From Promethearchaeota archaeon (GTDB lineage Archaea; Asgardarchaeota; Lokiarchaeia; Sigyniarchaeales; SOKP01): a stretch of DNA of 64,000 bases. The notes under the pieces were generated by a model, which saw only the letters and a list, made by a program, of their open reading frames with translations, was not told where the DNA came from and ran no database searches. The position numbers and the translations under genes were made by a program. Positions within the stretch are counted from its first letter, which is position 1. Every line of letters starts with the position of its first letter. The stretch spans positions 119,655 through 183,654 of the forward strand of contig JAEOTP010000043.1 in assembly GCA_016839765.1 (NCBI GenBank). The letters are read 5' to 3'. Below, piece by piece: positions 32,551-41,563 of the stretch.

Positions 32551-33963
32551 ATGGATTCTCAAGAAATTAGGAATCGTAGAAAATTTGGAATGCATTTAAC
32601 ATCAAAAGACATATTTTATAAATACATCTATCCTGAAATAAAACAAGATTTCAATAACTATATTTGGGTTGATCTTTATGCTGGTGAAGGAAATTTAATT
32701 TTACCAATCTTAAATTTTATCTCTCAAAATGAGAGAAAATATTTTTTCTTAAATCATATCTTTTTATTTGATATACAAAAAGAAATGGTTAATAGATGTA
32801 TTAAAAATGCTGAATCTTATGGAATATCTGAGGTAATTGCAAAACAAAATATTTTGATTAGGGACAATCTTGAAAGTTTTCCAGAATTTCTAAAACAAAA
32901 GAATTTTCCAGTCTACCATATAACTAATCCACCATATCTTTATTTGGGATACATCAAAAAGCATTCTGAAACTCAAAAACTACTCCATTATTTTAAAAAG
33001 GATAATAATGGTTATCAAGATCTATATCAAATTGCTATGCTAAATGATTTAAGAAGCGGAATTGAAGATCTGGTTTATATTATTCCTTCAAACTTTTTAT
33101 ATGGGGCTTCAGTATCCAATAAATTCAGATTAGATTTCTTGAGGCACTATAAAATTCTTAAGATGATTATTTTTGAGACTAAAATATTTGAATTCACCGG
33201 TACAAACATATGTATTGGTTTTTTTAAAAAAAGGAAAAAACCTAAGATAAAAGATTTGAAATTTTCAGGTATGAAAATAAAAAAGCAAAATGAAATTTCT
33301 CATAAAGAATACATCTTAAAATTCCAATATAAATATAGAGCCGGTTATGAATTTGATGAATTTTTAAAGAACTATCGTACAAGCTATCCCTTAAAAGTGA
33401 ATTATTATCTCTTAAAGGATAAAGTGTTAAAAAATTTAGGGAGTAGCGAAATTGACGTAATTGATGCTAATCAATATATCAATAATAAGTATAAAAAGTT
33501 AAAGCTCAAAGTTAATGAAAAATTGAAACAAAAATTAGAATCAAACATATTATATATAAGGACTGTTGATACAGGTTCAAATCATGGGAGAGTTGGTTTA
33601 GGAATCATTAAAGCTGATTTTAATGTTAATGGAATTCTAGTATCTGGAAATACTTATCGAACCCATCCAATTCAAATATTTTTTGAGCCCCAGCTTTCAT
33701 TAGAAGATCAGATTTTAATTAAAGATTATTTCAATTTTATTTTAGAATTATTTAGAGACCATCTGGACAGTGAATTTCTTACTACCTATAAGTATTCAAA
33801 CGCAGATTATACAAGAAAGTATTTAGGATTGACTCAAACAAGAAAATTAATTGAAACCTTCCCATATAAAAATTTAACAGCTGACAAAAAAGAAAGTTTG
33901 AGAAAATCCATAAAAAACAAACAATTTAATGAAATTTTGAAAATATTAACTCTTTTTAACTAA
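32551..33963 (+). CDS. N6-adenine DNA methyltransferase-like protein
   Basis: The SAM-binding motif I is DLYAGEGNLILPIL and the catalytic motif IV is NPPYLYLG, both in the order of gamma-type adenine methyltransferases. The N-terminus RNRRKFGMHLTSKDIFYKYI fits the usual opening. The C-terminal half (about 250-470) has the NHGRVGLGI and HPIQIFFEP segments expected of a target recognition region. There is no separate endonuclease gene nearby. It may be an orphan methylase or a IIG-like enzyme without a recognisable nuclease motif. I use ATG at 32551; TTG at 32536 is possible. It overlaps the convergent ubiA-like gene by 8 bp. Confidence 0.75.
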   Translation: MDSQEIRNRRKFGMHLTSKDIFYKYIYPEIKQDFNNYIWVDLYAGEGNLILPILNFISQNERKYFFLNHIFLFDIQKEMVNRCIKNAESYGISEVIAKQNILIRDNLESFPEFLKQKNFPVYHITNPPYLYLGYIKKHSETQKLLHYFKKDNNGYQDLYQIAMLNDLRSGIEDLVYIIPSNFLYGASVSNKFRLDFLRHYKILKMIIFETKIFEFTGTNICIGFFKKRKKPKIKDLKFSGMKIKKQNEISHKEYILKFQYKYRAGYEFDEFLKNYRTSYPLKVNYYLLKDKVLKNLGSSEIDVIDANQYINNKYKKLKLKVNEKLKQKLESNILYIRTVDTGSNHGRVGLGIIKADFNVNGILVSGNTYRTHPIQIFFEPQLSLEDQILIKDYFNFILELFRDHLDSEFLTTYKYSNADYTRKYLGLTQTRKLIETFPYKNLTADKKESLRKSIKNKQFNEILKILTLFN

Positions 33964-34837
33964 TCTTTATGCTAGCAAGCAAGAAAGCTATTAACCCTAA
34001 AAATGCCCCAATTTTTAGAAGTAAACTAATTTTTTTGAAGCTCTCTTTAGTTAGTTTAGAAGAAATCATTAGTAGTACAGCATATCCCACATCAACTAAT
34101 CCAAAAATTATTGAAATCAAAAACAAAATGGGATTAATAATTGGAGTAAAATATGGCAGAATAAAAAATATTATTGCAGTGAGTGAAAAAACAACAGCAA
34201 TTATTGCAGATTTTTTAAGACCAATTCTAATTGCCAAGGTTTTGACGTTTTGCTCTTTATCTCCTTCAATATCTTCACATCCTTTTATGACTTCGCGTGA
34301 TAGGAGTAAAAAAAATGAAGTTATAAAGAAGTAATAAATGTAAGGGGGAATAATTGAATTATTTAATATAGCTCCATAAATTAATCCAATAGAGAAAGAA
34401 ATACTAACGATAATGTTTCCAAGAAAACCGCTTTTCTTTCCCCATTTTGCATAGACCCATCCAATAAATCCAAAGAATACAGCAAGGATGATATTTAGAA
34501 ATCCAATATTAAAGAAAAAACTATGAAAGATAGCTAATCCTACACCTATTCCATAAGTCGTTAAAAAAATTATTTTTGCTTGCTTTATAGTAATTCTCCC
34601 GCTTGGAATTGGCCTTTCTGGACGATTTATTTTATCTATTTCAAGATCATATATATCGTTAATAACCATCCCTGAGCCAGCAACAAAAAAGTAAGTGATT
34701 ACTCCAAGAATTATATTTATTATAACAAGATAAGCTGATATATTAGTTCTTGTATTTAATATACCAATTATAACCGTTAAACTTCCCATAATATCATTTA
34801 TTGGGCGGAGTATTTCAATTATATCCTTGATTTTCAT
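33956..34837 (-). CDS. Digeranylgeranylglyceryl phosphate synthase (UbiA family)
   Basis: Membrane prenyltransferase adding the second geranylgeranyl chain to GGGP in ether lipid synthesis. Around nine membrane helices. The first Asp-rich motif is NDIYDLEIDKINRPERP (Asn60, Asp61, Asp64, Asp68), followed by IPSGRIT, and the second is CEDIEGDKEQNVKT. NRP.RPIPSG is the form seen in archaeal DGGGP synthases rather than in ubiquinone or chlorophyll enzymes. It follows the GGGP synthase gene by 23 bp, which fixes the pathway. Confidence 0.9.
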   Translation of the reverse strand: MKIKDIIEILRPINDIMGSLTVIIGILNTRTNISAYLVIINIILGVITYFFVAGSGMVINDIYDLEIDKINRPERPIPSGRITIKQAKIIFLTTYGIGVGLAIFHSFFFNIGFLNIILAVFFGFIGWVYAKWGKKSGFLGNIIVSISFSIGLIYGAILNNSIIPPYIYYFFITSFFLLLSREVIKGCEDIEGDKEQNVKTLAIRIGLKKSAIIAVVFSLTAIIFFILPYFTPIINPILFLISIIFGLVDVGYAVLLMISSKLTKESFKKISLLLKIGAFLGLIAFLLASIKIS

Positions 34838-34860
34838 TCCAGGTATAACCTTCTTAAAAT

Positions 34861-35688
34861 TTATTTTAATGGGTAACTCTTTTTACAGTTTTTAGCTGTA
34901 TCCTTAATCTCATCGATTATAGTTTTTAATGAAGAACCATTATCTTTTAAAATATGGTTCTCTAAATATGTACCCATTACTATGATGCCCGCTCCTGCTT
35001 CAACAAAATCTCTAGCAACATCTTCAGTAGTAACTCCTCCTCCCGCCATGATAGGAATATTTAACATATTAGAACAGAGACGAATAGTTTCTGAAGGTAT
35101 TCTTTCACATCCAGAACCAGCTTCTAAATAGAGTAATTTAAAGCCTATCATTTCTGCTGCTAAGGCGTAAGCTGCTGTTAACTTTGGTTTATTTCTGGGA
35201 AGCAATTTAGCTCTTCCAATCCATCCAGCAGTTCCTCCAGGTTCAATTATTAAATAAGCAGTTGAGATAGGTTCAATATTTAATACCCTAATTGTATAGG
35301 AAGCAAGTGCTTGACTTCCAATAATATTATTTGGATCCTCAGAATTTAAAAGAGACATAAACAAAATAGCATCTGCTTCTTTAGAGATATTACTTATTCC
35401 ACCAGGAAATAAAATTATTGGTAAGTCGATTTTTTCTTTTATTGCAATAATTGTATCATCAACAAAACGCTGATCAAAAACAGTACTTCCTCCAATGAGA
35501 ATTGCGTCAGTACCTGCTTCGTGAGCACATTCTGCCATTTTAGCTGCTTTTTTTGGATGTTGTTTAACTGGATCAGGATCAATTAAAGAAAAGTGTAAAG
35601 CACCTTCTTTATTGATTTTATTTATAAGATGTTCATAGGTGCTCATCTCTAAAGATTTACTTGTCAAAATATCAGCCATATAATTCAC
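34861..35688 (-). CDS. Geranylgeranylglyceryl phosphate synthase
   Basis: Makes the first ether bond between sn-glycerol 1-phosphate and geranylgeranyl diphosphate. TIM-barrel motifs: HFSLIDPDP, GTDAILIGGSTVF, PIILFPGGISNIS, TAYLIIEPGGTAGWIGRA, YLEAGSGC, then MAGGGVTTEDVA and the phosphate site GAGIIVMGTYLE. Close to the large archaeal (group II) enzymes. It sits between the reductase and UbiA genes with gaps of 10 and 23 bp, so it is part of one lipid operon. Confidence 0.94.
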   Translation of the reverse strand: MNYMADILTSKSLEMSTYEHLINKINKEGALHFSLIDPDPVKQHPKKAAKMAECAHEAGTDAILIGGSTVFDQRFVDDTIIAIKEKIDLPIILFPGGISNISKEADAILFMSLLNSEDPNNIIGSQALASYTIRVLNIEPISTAYLIIEPGGTAGWIGRAKLLPRNKPKLTAAYALAAEMIGFKLLYLEAGSGCERIPSETIRLCSNMLNIPIMAGGGVTTEDVARDFVEAGAGIIVMGTYLENHILKDNGSSLKTIIDEIKDTAKNCKKSYPLK

Positions 35689-35698
35689 TTTTTAATAA

Positions 35699-37093
35699 TT
35701 AATTTACTTTTTTAGTATTTATTAACATTTTTCTAATTTTATCATAAACTTGAGTTACTTTATTTTTCCATTCTTCAAATTCATGAATATTTTTAGGAAA
35801 GTTCCTATACAACTTTGAAATTTCTTTCATTCTAATTCTTAAATAATTTAAATCTAACAATAAATTAGGTTGAGCGATTCCTTTAATCGCTTTATTAACC
35901 ATATTTAAGAGTGATAAATTCAAACCTCCAGTTGATGAGATTTCTAATATTTCTTCCCCACTTAATAAATCTTTTTCTAAGCCAAAATTTAATTCAGCAT
36001 TAGTCATAACTTGTAAAGTCATTCTAAGTAAATCCAATGCAGCAAATTCTGCTCCAAAGCTAGTCATAACCTTATGATTATAATCCCACAGAGAATTAAT
36101 AGTGAGATCCCCGTTTTCAATAGCGTTTATAGCAGTTTTTGCAGCAAATAAGCCAGCCCTCATTGAGGGATCTATGCCCCCGCCATGCAATGGATTAACT
36201 TGGCAAGCAGCATCTCCTATAATTAGTATCCCATTAGCTGTGCAAGACCAAAGCGGCCTTCTTACAGGCACTAGACCTCCTCCAGAAGAGATTATATCAT
36301 AATTCGATGTTAATATGAATTGATTGAAAACATTTTTCTTATAATACTCCTTTATTTCACTTTTGTATTCAGGAAAGGTGCCTATACCTATATTTACAGA
36401 AGATTCATTTTTTGGAAAATACCAGATATAACCACCAGGAGCTTTTTCTTGATCTAAGATGATTGAAATGTACTCTGGATCTTGAACTTGAAGATTTTGA
36501 GGTGAAAATTTAACTATTTCTCGGAAGCATAAAATTGTATCTTCACGAGAAATTGTTTTTTCGATTAATTCGCTGTTTATTTTTTTCCTTAAAGGTGAAT
36601 AAAAACCAGATGCATCAATTAGGATTTTAGATTTTAATTCTGTCTTTTCTCCATTTTTTAATTTAACTATTACACCAGATACAGTATCTTGTTTATATAA
36701 TAAATCTAAAGCCATTGTCTTATCTAGAAATTGCTTTACTCCCGCATCCAATGCTTCATTTAGGAGTCTTTGTCCAAATTCCAGTCTATTCACAATATAA
36801 CCTGCTTGTTTTGGATCAAATAAATCAATACATTTTTTTAAATTAGGTGAATACAATTTAGCCCCCTTGATATGACAAGAAAGCTCTTTTCCTCGTGGGG
36901 CATTTATTTTAAGGAATTCAAATACTTCAGTCCCTACAGCATCCCCGCATATCTTATCGCCGACTTTATCTTTTTCTTTACTATCAAGGAGACAAACCTC
37001 TAATCCTTTTTTAGCAGCAAATCTAGCTGCTGTAGCACCTCCAGTTCCAGATCCAACAACGATTATATCAAAAAATTTTTTAATTGGTTCCAT
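35699..37093 (-). CDS. Geranylgeranyl reductase family protein (lipid side-chain saturation)
   Basis: FAD enzyme that saturates the isoprenoid chains of archaeal lipids. The FAD motif GSGTGGATAARFAAKKG (about 13-29) is followed by GDKICGDAVG and the GD box IIGDAACQVNPLHGGGIDPS. YIWYFPKNESSVNIGIGTFP is the substrate-side segment. 464 residues. It is 10 bp before the GGGP synthase gene on the same strand. A few relatives act on menaquinone or free geranylgeranyl diphosphate; lipid context supports the main call. Confidence 0.9.
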   Translation of the reverse strand: MEPIKKFFDIIVVGSGTGGATAARFAAKKGLEVCLLDSKEKDKVGDKICGDAVGTEVFEFLKINAPRGKELSCHIKGAKLYSPNLKKCIDLFDPKQAGYIVNRLEFGQRLLNEALDAGVKQFLDKTMALDLLYKQDTVSGVIVKLKNGEKTELKSKILIDASGFYSPLRKKINSELIEKTISREDTILCFREIVKFSPQNLQVQDPEYISIILDQEKAPGGYIWYFPKNESSVNIGIGTFPEYKSEIKEYYKKNVFNQFILTSNYDIISSGGGLVPVRRPLWSCTANGILIIGDAACQVNPLHGGGIDPSMRAGLFAAKTAINAIENGDLTINSLWDYNHKVMTSFGAEFAALDLLRMTLQVMTNAELNFGLEKDLLSGEEILEISSTGGLNLSLLNMVNKAIKGIAQPNLLLDLNYLRIRMKEISKLYRNFPKNIHEFEEWKNKVTQVYDKIRKMLINTKKVN

Positions 37094-37146
37094 TATACGT
37101 GAATATTTGTTATTTGGGTTATATGAAATAAAAAGAATAATTTGAA

Positions 37147-37896
37147 TTATATTAAAGTTAAGAGAAATATGATTAAAGTTGTTAAAATCGGTACTGTTAA
37201 ATCATCCCAGGTACTTGGAGAAAAAAGTTCAATTATAGTTGCTAATGCACTAGTAATTAATGATAATATTAAAGCAGACTCGATGGGAATATGTACTTGA
37301 GTTATTGGATTTGTAACCCCTAGTACCGTAAAAGCAATAAAGCATATGATGAAACCGCTTACAAAAAAGGTTAAAGAGCCTTCTAAAGTTCTGGTAGAAT
37401 TTATCCATGGTATTTTTATTTTTATCTTTCCAAATCTTTTTCCTATTATAGAAGCAAGGGTGTCAGAAATTATCATTAACATTATCCCTGCAATTGGGAA
37501 ATAAAGCTGATTAGGGGCAAAAATAACGAAAGACATTATTAATATTAAAATAGATAGACAATAATGAAATGGTCCTTGAAGATAACCCACTTTTTCTTCT
37601 GCTTCTTCTCCAATTGAATCGTATAATTCTTTTAATTGTTTAATTTTAGATTTTTTTGAACTTAATAATACCAAAACGGTAAGAGTACCCGCAATTATAA
37701 CTGGCCACCATTTCCAATTAAAATAAGGACTTGAAAACACAGATAATCCGGCAAATAAGTGTACTGCCTTTCGAGCATGAAATTTTGAAATTTTTTCTCT
37801 TTTTTTTAATTGAACAGGTAAAAGAATAGTAGCAAATATATAGAGATAAGTTATTAATACAATCAGTAAATCGAATAAATAATCCATTGAAATCAA
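37147..37896 (-). CDS. Polyprenol/diacylglycerol kinase-like membrane protein (SEC59/DGK1/VTE5 family)
   Basis: 249 residues, about seven membrane helices. CTP-dependent lipid kinase motifs: HARKAVHLFAGL near 40, then SDTLASIIGKRFGK, then NSTRTLEGSLTFF and ELFSPSTWDDLTVP. This set is shared by dolichol kinase, phytol kinase and yeast Dgk1. It heads the lipid operon, 54 bp before the reductase gene. Here it may phosphorylate geranylgeraniol or another polyprenol for salvage. It could also be a CDP-archaeol-type enzyme, though CarS looks different. Confidence 0.8.
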   Translation of the reverse strand: MISMDYLFDLLIVLITYLYIFATILLPVQLKKREKISKFHARKAVHLFAGLSVFSSPYFNWKWWPVIIAGTLTVLVLLSSKKSKIKQLKELYDSIGEEAEEKVGYLQGPFHYCLSILILIMSFVIFAPNQLYFPIAGIMLMIISDTLASIIGKRFGKIKIKIPWINSTRTLEGSLTFFVSGFIICFIAFTVLGVTNPITQVHIPIESALILSLITSALATIIELFSPSTWDDLTVPILTTLIIFLLTLI

Positions 37897-38161
37897 GGAG
37901 ATTTTTAATTATTATTTTAATTATGCCAGAGAAAATTTTATTTTTTAAAAATAAAATCCCACTAACTATAATATTAAGTGTTACAATTATGATGAGAATA
38001 AAAACCTAACTAATAAAGGGAGAAATCAATACACTACCAATTAAATTTTACCAATTTAACCGATAAATATATCTTTTTAATTCCAAATTATTTCTTTTCT
38101 TCAATAAATATTAATTTCTTTGAAATATTTTGAAGAATTATAACTTTTCGAGGAATTATTA

Positions 38162-40198
38162 ATGGTTGAAGAGATTTCAGAGGAAGAATTGAAAAAACTT
38201 CCTTTTATGAACTCTAATCTTGATTTAGAAGAGAGAGTAGATGATTTATTGCAAAGATTAACCATTGAAGAGAAATTTAAACTCTGTTCAGGAACTCGTG
38301 GATTTGAAACAAGGAAAATTAACAGTTTGGGGATTAAGCCTTTTAAAATGACTGATGGGCCTCATGGTATCGCTTTTGATAGTTCAATTGGTAAATTAGG
38401 AACATATTTTCCAACAGCAATTTGTAGATCTGCTACTTGGAATCCTGAGTTATCACGTAAGTTTGGTATAGCTTTAGCAGAAGAAGTAAGAGATATCGGG
38501 TATCATATGCTTTTAGGGCCTGGAATTAATATCATTAGAACACCCTTATGTGGGAGAAATTTTGAATATCAAACAGAAGACCCCTTTTTGAATATTAAGA
38601 TGGCGATACCTGTTGTAAAGGGGATTCAAAGTCAGAAGATTGCTGCCTGTGCAAAACATTACATATGTAATAATCAAGAAACAAATAGACTAAGAGTTAG
38701 TTCAGAAATAAGTGAAAGAGCACTCCAAGAAATATATCTTCCAGCATTCAAAGCAGTTGTGAAGGAAGGAGAAGTTTGGTCTGTCATGTCTTGTTATAAC
38801 AAAATAAATGGAATATATGGTAGTGAAAATAAGGACCTTCTAAGAGAAAGATTGATGGAAGATTGGGGTTTTCTTGGTTTTGTAGTTTCTGATTGGGAAG
38901 CTACAACGTATATTAATAAGACAGAAGATTGTGTTAATGCGGGTTTAAGCCTTGAAATGCCAATAGCTCGTAGATACAGAAGAAAGAGGCTCAATAATGC
39001 ATTAACTGTTGGTAAAATTAGCGAAAAAACAATCAATAGCAATTTAAAGAGATTATTACGGGTTATGTTTTTTACGGGGTTGTTTGATAATGAAGATTCA
39101 TTGCCTTCAGGAAGTCGAAATTCTAGAGAACATCAAGATATTGCGCGAAAAATAGCTGAGGAAGGAATAGTTCTTCTTAAAAATGATAATAATTTACTTC
39201 CTCTCAACTTAGGCAAACTTAAAACAATAGCAATACTTGGTCCTAATGTTGATAAGAAAATGGCATATGGTGGTGGTAGTTCAGGAATACAGTGCCCTTA
39301 TGAAATCACTCCACTTCAAGGAATAAAAGAAATTTGTAAGGAAAAAGTTGAAATAAATAGTTCTCCGGCAGATGCGAATCTTGCTATTATAGTGGCTGGT
39401 TTTAACCATGAGCGAGGAATGGATTCTGAATTTGTGGATAGAAAATTGTTTAATTTACCAGAAGATCAAATAAGATTAATAAATAAGGTTACGGATGAAA
39501 ATTCTAATACGATAGTAATTTTGATCAATGGAGGACCTATAGGAATGGAAGATTGGATTGATAAAGTCCCAGTACTAGTAGAGGCATGGTATCCCGGTAT
39601 GGAAGGTGGGCGTGCTATAGCAAATATCATTTTTGGTGATGTAAATCCTTCTGGTAAATTACCTGTTAGTTTTCCAAAAAAACTTACAGATTCCCCAGCC
39701 CATAAATCTTCAAAAACTTACCCCGGTAATGATAAGGTATATTATGATGAAGGAATTTTTGTGGGATATCGTTATTTTGATAAGTATAATATTGAGCCTC
39801 TTTTTCCATTTGGCTATGGATTATCTTATACTGAATTTATTTATGAAAGCCTTAAAATAGATAAACTCAAATTTGCAAAGGGGGAAAGAATAAATATTTC
39901 TATAGATATTATAAATTCTGGTGGCTATTTTGGTGCAGAAATTGTCCAATTATATATTCAAGATATTGAATCCAGTGTAGAACGTCCAATTAAAGAGTTA
40001 AAGGGTTTTAAGAAAGTGAATTTAAGACCCAATGAGAAAAGTACCTTAAGATTTGAATTAAGTGAAGAAGATTTTGCATTTTTCGATGAGAGAATTAATT
40101 CTTGGATAATAGAAAAGGGTCTTTTTAATATTTTAATAGGAAGTTCGTCAAGAGATATTAGATTACAAGCTCAAGTTGAATATATAAGTACTGAATAA
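38162..40198 (+). CDS. Glycoside hydrolase family 3 beta-glycosidase
   Basis: 678 residues with the full GH3 layout. The TIM-barrel domain has KMTDGPHGIAF, GPGINIIRTPLCGRNFEY, AKHYICNNQETNR, and catalytic nucleophile Asp244 in VVSDWEAT. The alpha/beta sandwich starts near IAEEGIVLLKNDNNLLPLNL and includes EAWYPGMEGGRAIANIIFGD, NPSGKLPVSFP. The C-terminal fibronectin-like domain is ERPIKELKGFKKVNL onward. No signal peptide is seen, so it should be cytoplasmic and act on imported oligosaccharides. The family is often bacterial; transfer is possible. Upstream 265 bp hold promoter-like AT DNA. Confidence 0.93.
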   Translation: MVEEISEEELKKLPFMNSNLDLEERVDDLLQRLTIEEKFKLCSGTRGFETRKINSLGIKPFKMTDGPHGIAFDSSIGKLGTYFPTAICRSATWNPELSRKFGIALAEEVRDIGYHMLLGPGINIIRTPLCGRNFEYQTEDPFLNIKMAIPVVKGIQSQKIAACAKHYICNNQETNRLRVSSEISERALQEIYLPAFKAVVKEGEVWSVMSCYNKINGIYGSENKDLLRERLMEDWGFLGFVVSDWEATTYINKTEDCVNAGLSLEMPIARRYRRKRLNNALTVGKISEKTINSNLKRLLRVMFFTGLFDNEDSLPSGSRNSREHQDIARKIAEEGIVLLKNDNNLLPLNLGKLKTIAILGPNVDKKMAYGGGSSGIQCPYEITPLQGIKEICKEKVEINSSPADANLAIIVAGFNHERGMDSEFVDRKLFNLPEDQIRLINKVTDENSNTIVILINGGPIGMEDWIDKVPVLVEAWYPGMEGGRAIANIIFGDVNPSGKLPVSFPKKLTDSPAHKSSKTYPGNDKVYYDEGIFVGYRYFDKYNIEPLFPFGYGLSYTEFIYESLKIDKLKFAKGERINISIDIINSGGYFGAEIVQLYIQDIESSVERPIKELKGFKKVNLRPNEKSTLRFELSEEDFAFFDERINSWIIEKGLFNILIGSSSRDIRLQAQVEYISTE

Positions 40199-40284
40199 TT
40201 GTTTTTGTTTTTTATTGTAAAAATTAATTTTTTATCGGTCAAAATCTATTATCACATGTTAAAAGAAAAAAATCTAACACAATT

Positions 40285-41493
40285 ATGAAACCCTTTTCAT
40301 TATTGATTAAACCTGCCTCTGCTGATTGTAATTTAAGGTGTGATTATTGTTTTTATATCAATCATCTCAATGATTTTGGTTCAACACCACGTATGCCCAA
40401 AGAAGTCCTTGAGCATCTAATTGCTACTTATATGGAAACTGATCAAAATGGTCATTATATTTTTGGCTGGCAAGGTGGAGAACCGACACTTATGGGTTTA
40501 GCATTTTTTAAAAATGTTTTTGAACTTCAAATTAAATATGCTCCTCGAGGAGCTACTATAAGTAATGGACTTCAAACTAATGGAACGCTAATTACTGACG
40601 ATTTTGCAAAATTTTTTGGGGAATATAAATTCCTTCTCGGAGTTAGCTTAGATGGTCCAGCTGATTTACATGATTATTATAGAAAAACTATAGGTCAAAA
40701 AGCTACTCACTCGTTAGTTATGCGTGGAATAGATCGTTTGAGGAGATTTAATGTTGAATTTAATATTTTAACTTTAGTTAACAATTTAACAGTAAATAAA
40801 GGAGGAGAAATATATCAGTATTTAAGAGAAAATAATTTTCTCTTTCATCAATATATCCCATGTGTTGAGTTTGATGATGATAATAAACTTTTACCATATT
40901 CAATAACTGGAGAGGAGTGGGGTAGATTTCTCTGTGAGATTTTTGACGAATGGTTTAAAGAGGACATCAATAACGTATCTGTTCGTTTGTTTGATTCTAT
41001 TCTTGACTACTTAATTAATAAAAGATATAACGTTTGTCACATGGGAGATAATTGTTGTCAATATTTTCTTATTGAATATGATGGTAGCGTGTATCCTTGT
41101 GATTTTTTTGTAAGAGATGACTTGTTTCTTGGAAATATTTTAAATAAAACTTGGGAAGATTTATTAAACTCTAATAAATACCAACAATTTGGGAAACAAA
41201 AAACTTATTATAATAAAGTTTGTAATTCTTGTCCATATTTATATTTGTGTCATGGTGATTGTCAGAAATTCCGACCTGAGGTCATTCAAAACAAATATAC
41301 TTTAAGTATACTATGTAAAGGCTGGAAAAAGTTTTTTACCCATTCATTACCATATTTTAAGTCAATAGCAAAAGAAATAATGGAATCTAAATCTTTAGGC
41401 ACTCCATTATCAGGTCAAAGAAAAAAAATTGGGAGAAATGAACCTTGTCCATGTGGAAGTGGCAAAAAATATAAGAATTGTTGTATGCATTGA
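40285..41493 (+). CDS. Anaerobic sulfatase-maturase-like radical SAM/SPASM protein with SEC-C tail
   Basis: Radical SAM cysteines Cys15, Cys19, Cys22 (ADCNLRCDYCFY). GWQGGEPTLMGL and VSLDGPADLHDYYRK are typical of anSME enzymes, which turn Cys or Ser of sulfatases into formylglycine. SPASM iron-sulfur cysteines occur in CCQYFLIEYDGSVYPCDFFV and CNSCPYLYLCHGDC. The end is a SEC-C zinc motif (GRNEPCPCGSGKKYKNCC). No sulfatase gene is in the window. A different peptide or protein target is therefore possible. Confidence 0.85.
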   Translation: MKPFSLLIKPASADCNLRCDYCFYINHLNDFGSTPRMPKEVLEHLIATYMETDQNGHYIFGWQGGEPTLMGLAFFKNVFELQIKYAPRGATISNGLQTNGTLITDDFAKFFGEYKFLLGVSLDGPADLHDYYRKTIGQKATHSLVMRGIDRLRRFNVEFNILTLVNNLTVNKGGEIYQYLRENNFLFHQYIPCVEFDDDNKLLPYSITGEEWGRFLCEIFDEWFKEDINNVSVRLFDSILDYLINKRYNVCHMGDNCCQYFLIEYDGSVYPCDFFVRDDLFLGNILNKTWEDLLNSNKYQQFGKQKTYYNKVCNSCPYLYLCHGDCQKFRPEVIQNKYTLSILCKGWKKFFTHSLPYFKSIAKEIMESKSLGTPLSGQRKKIGRNEPCPCGSGKKYKNCCMH

Positions 41494-41563
41494 GATTTAT
41501 ATAAAACTTTAAAATTTTAAGAGAATTTGATAAAATATCAATATTAATTCTTTTTATAGGATT

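Noticed and set aside
32398..32595. 65-residue minus-strand frame before the first methyltransferase
   Set aside because: It overlaps the methyltransferase start, has no domain and no promoter signal; likely chance.
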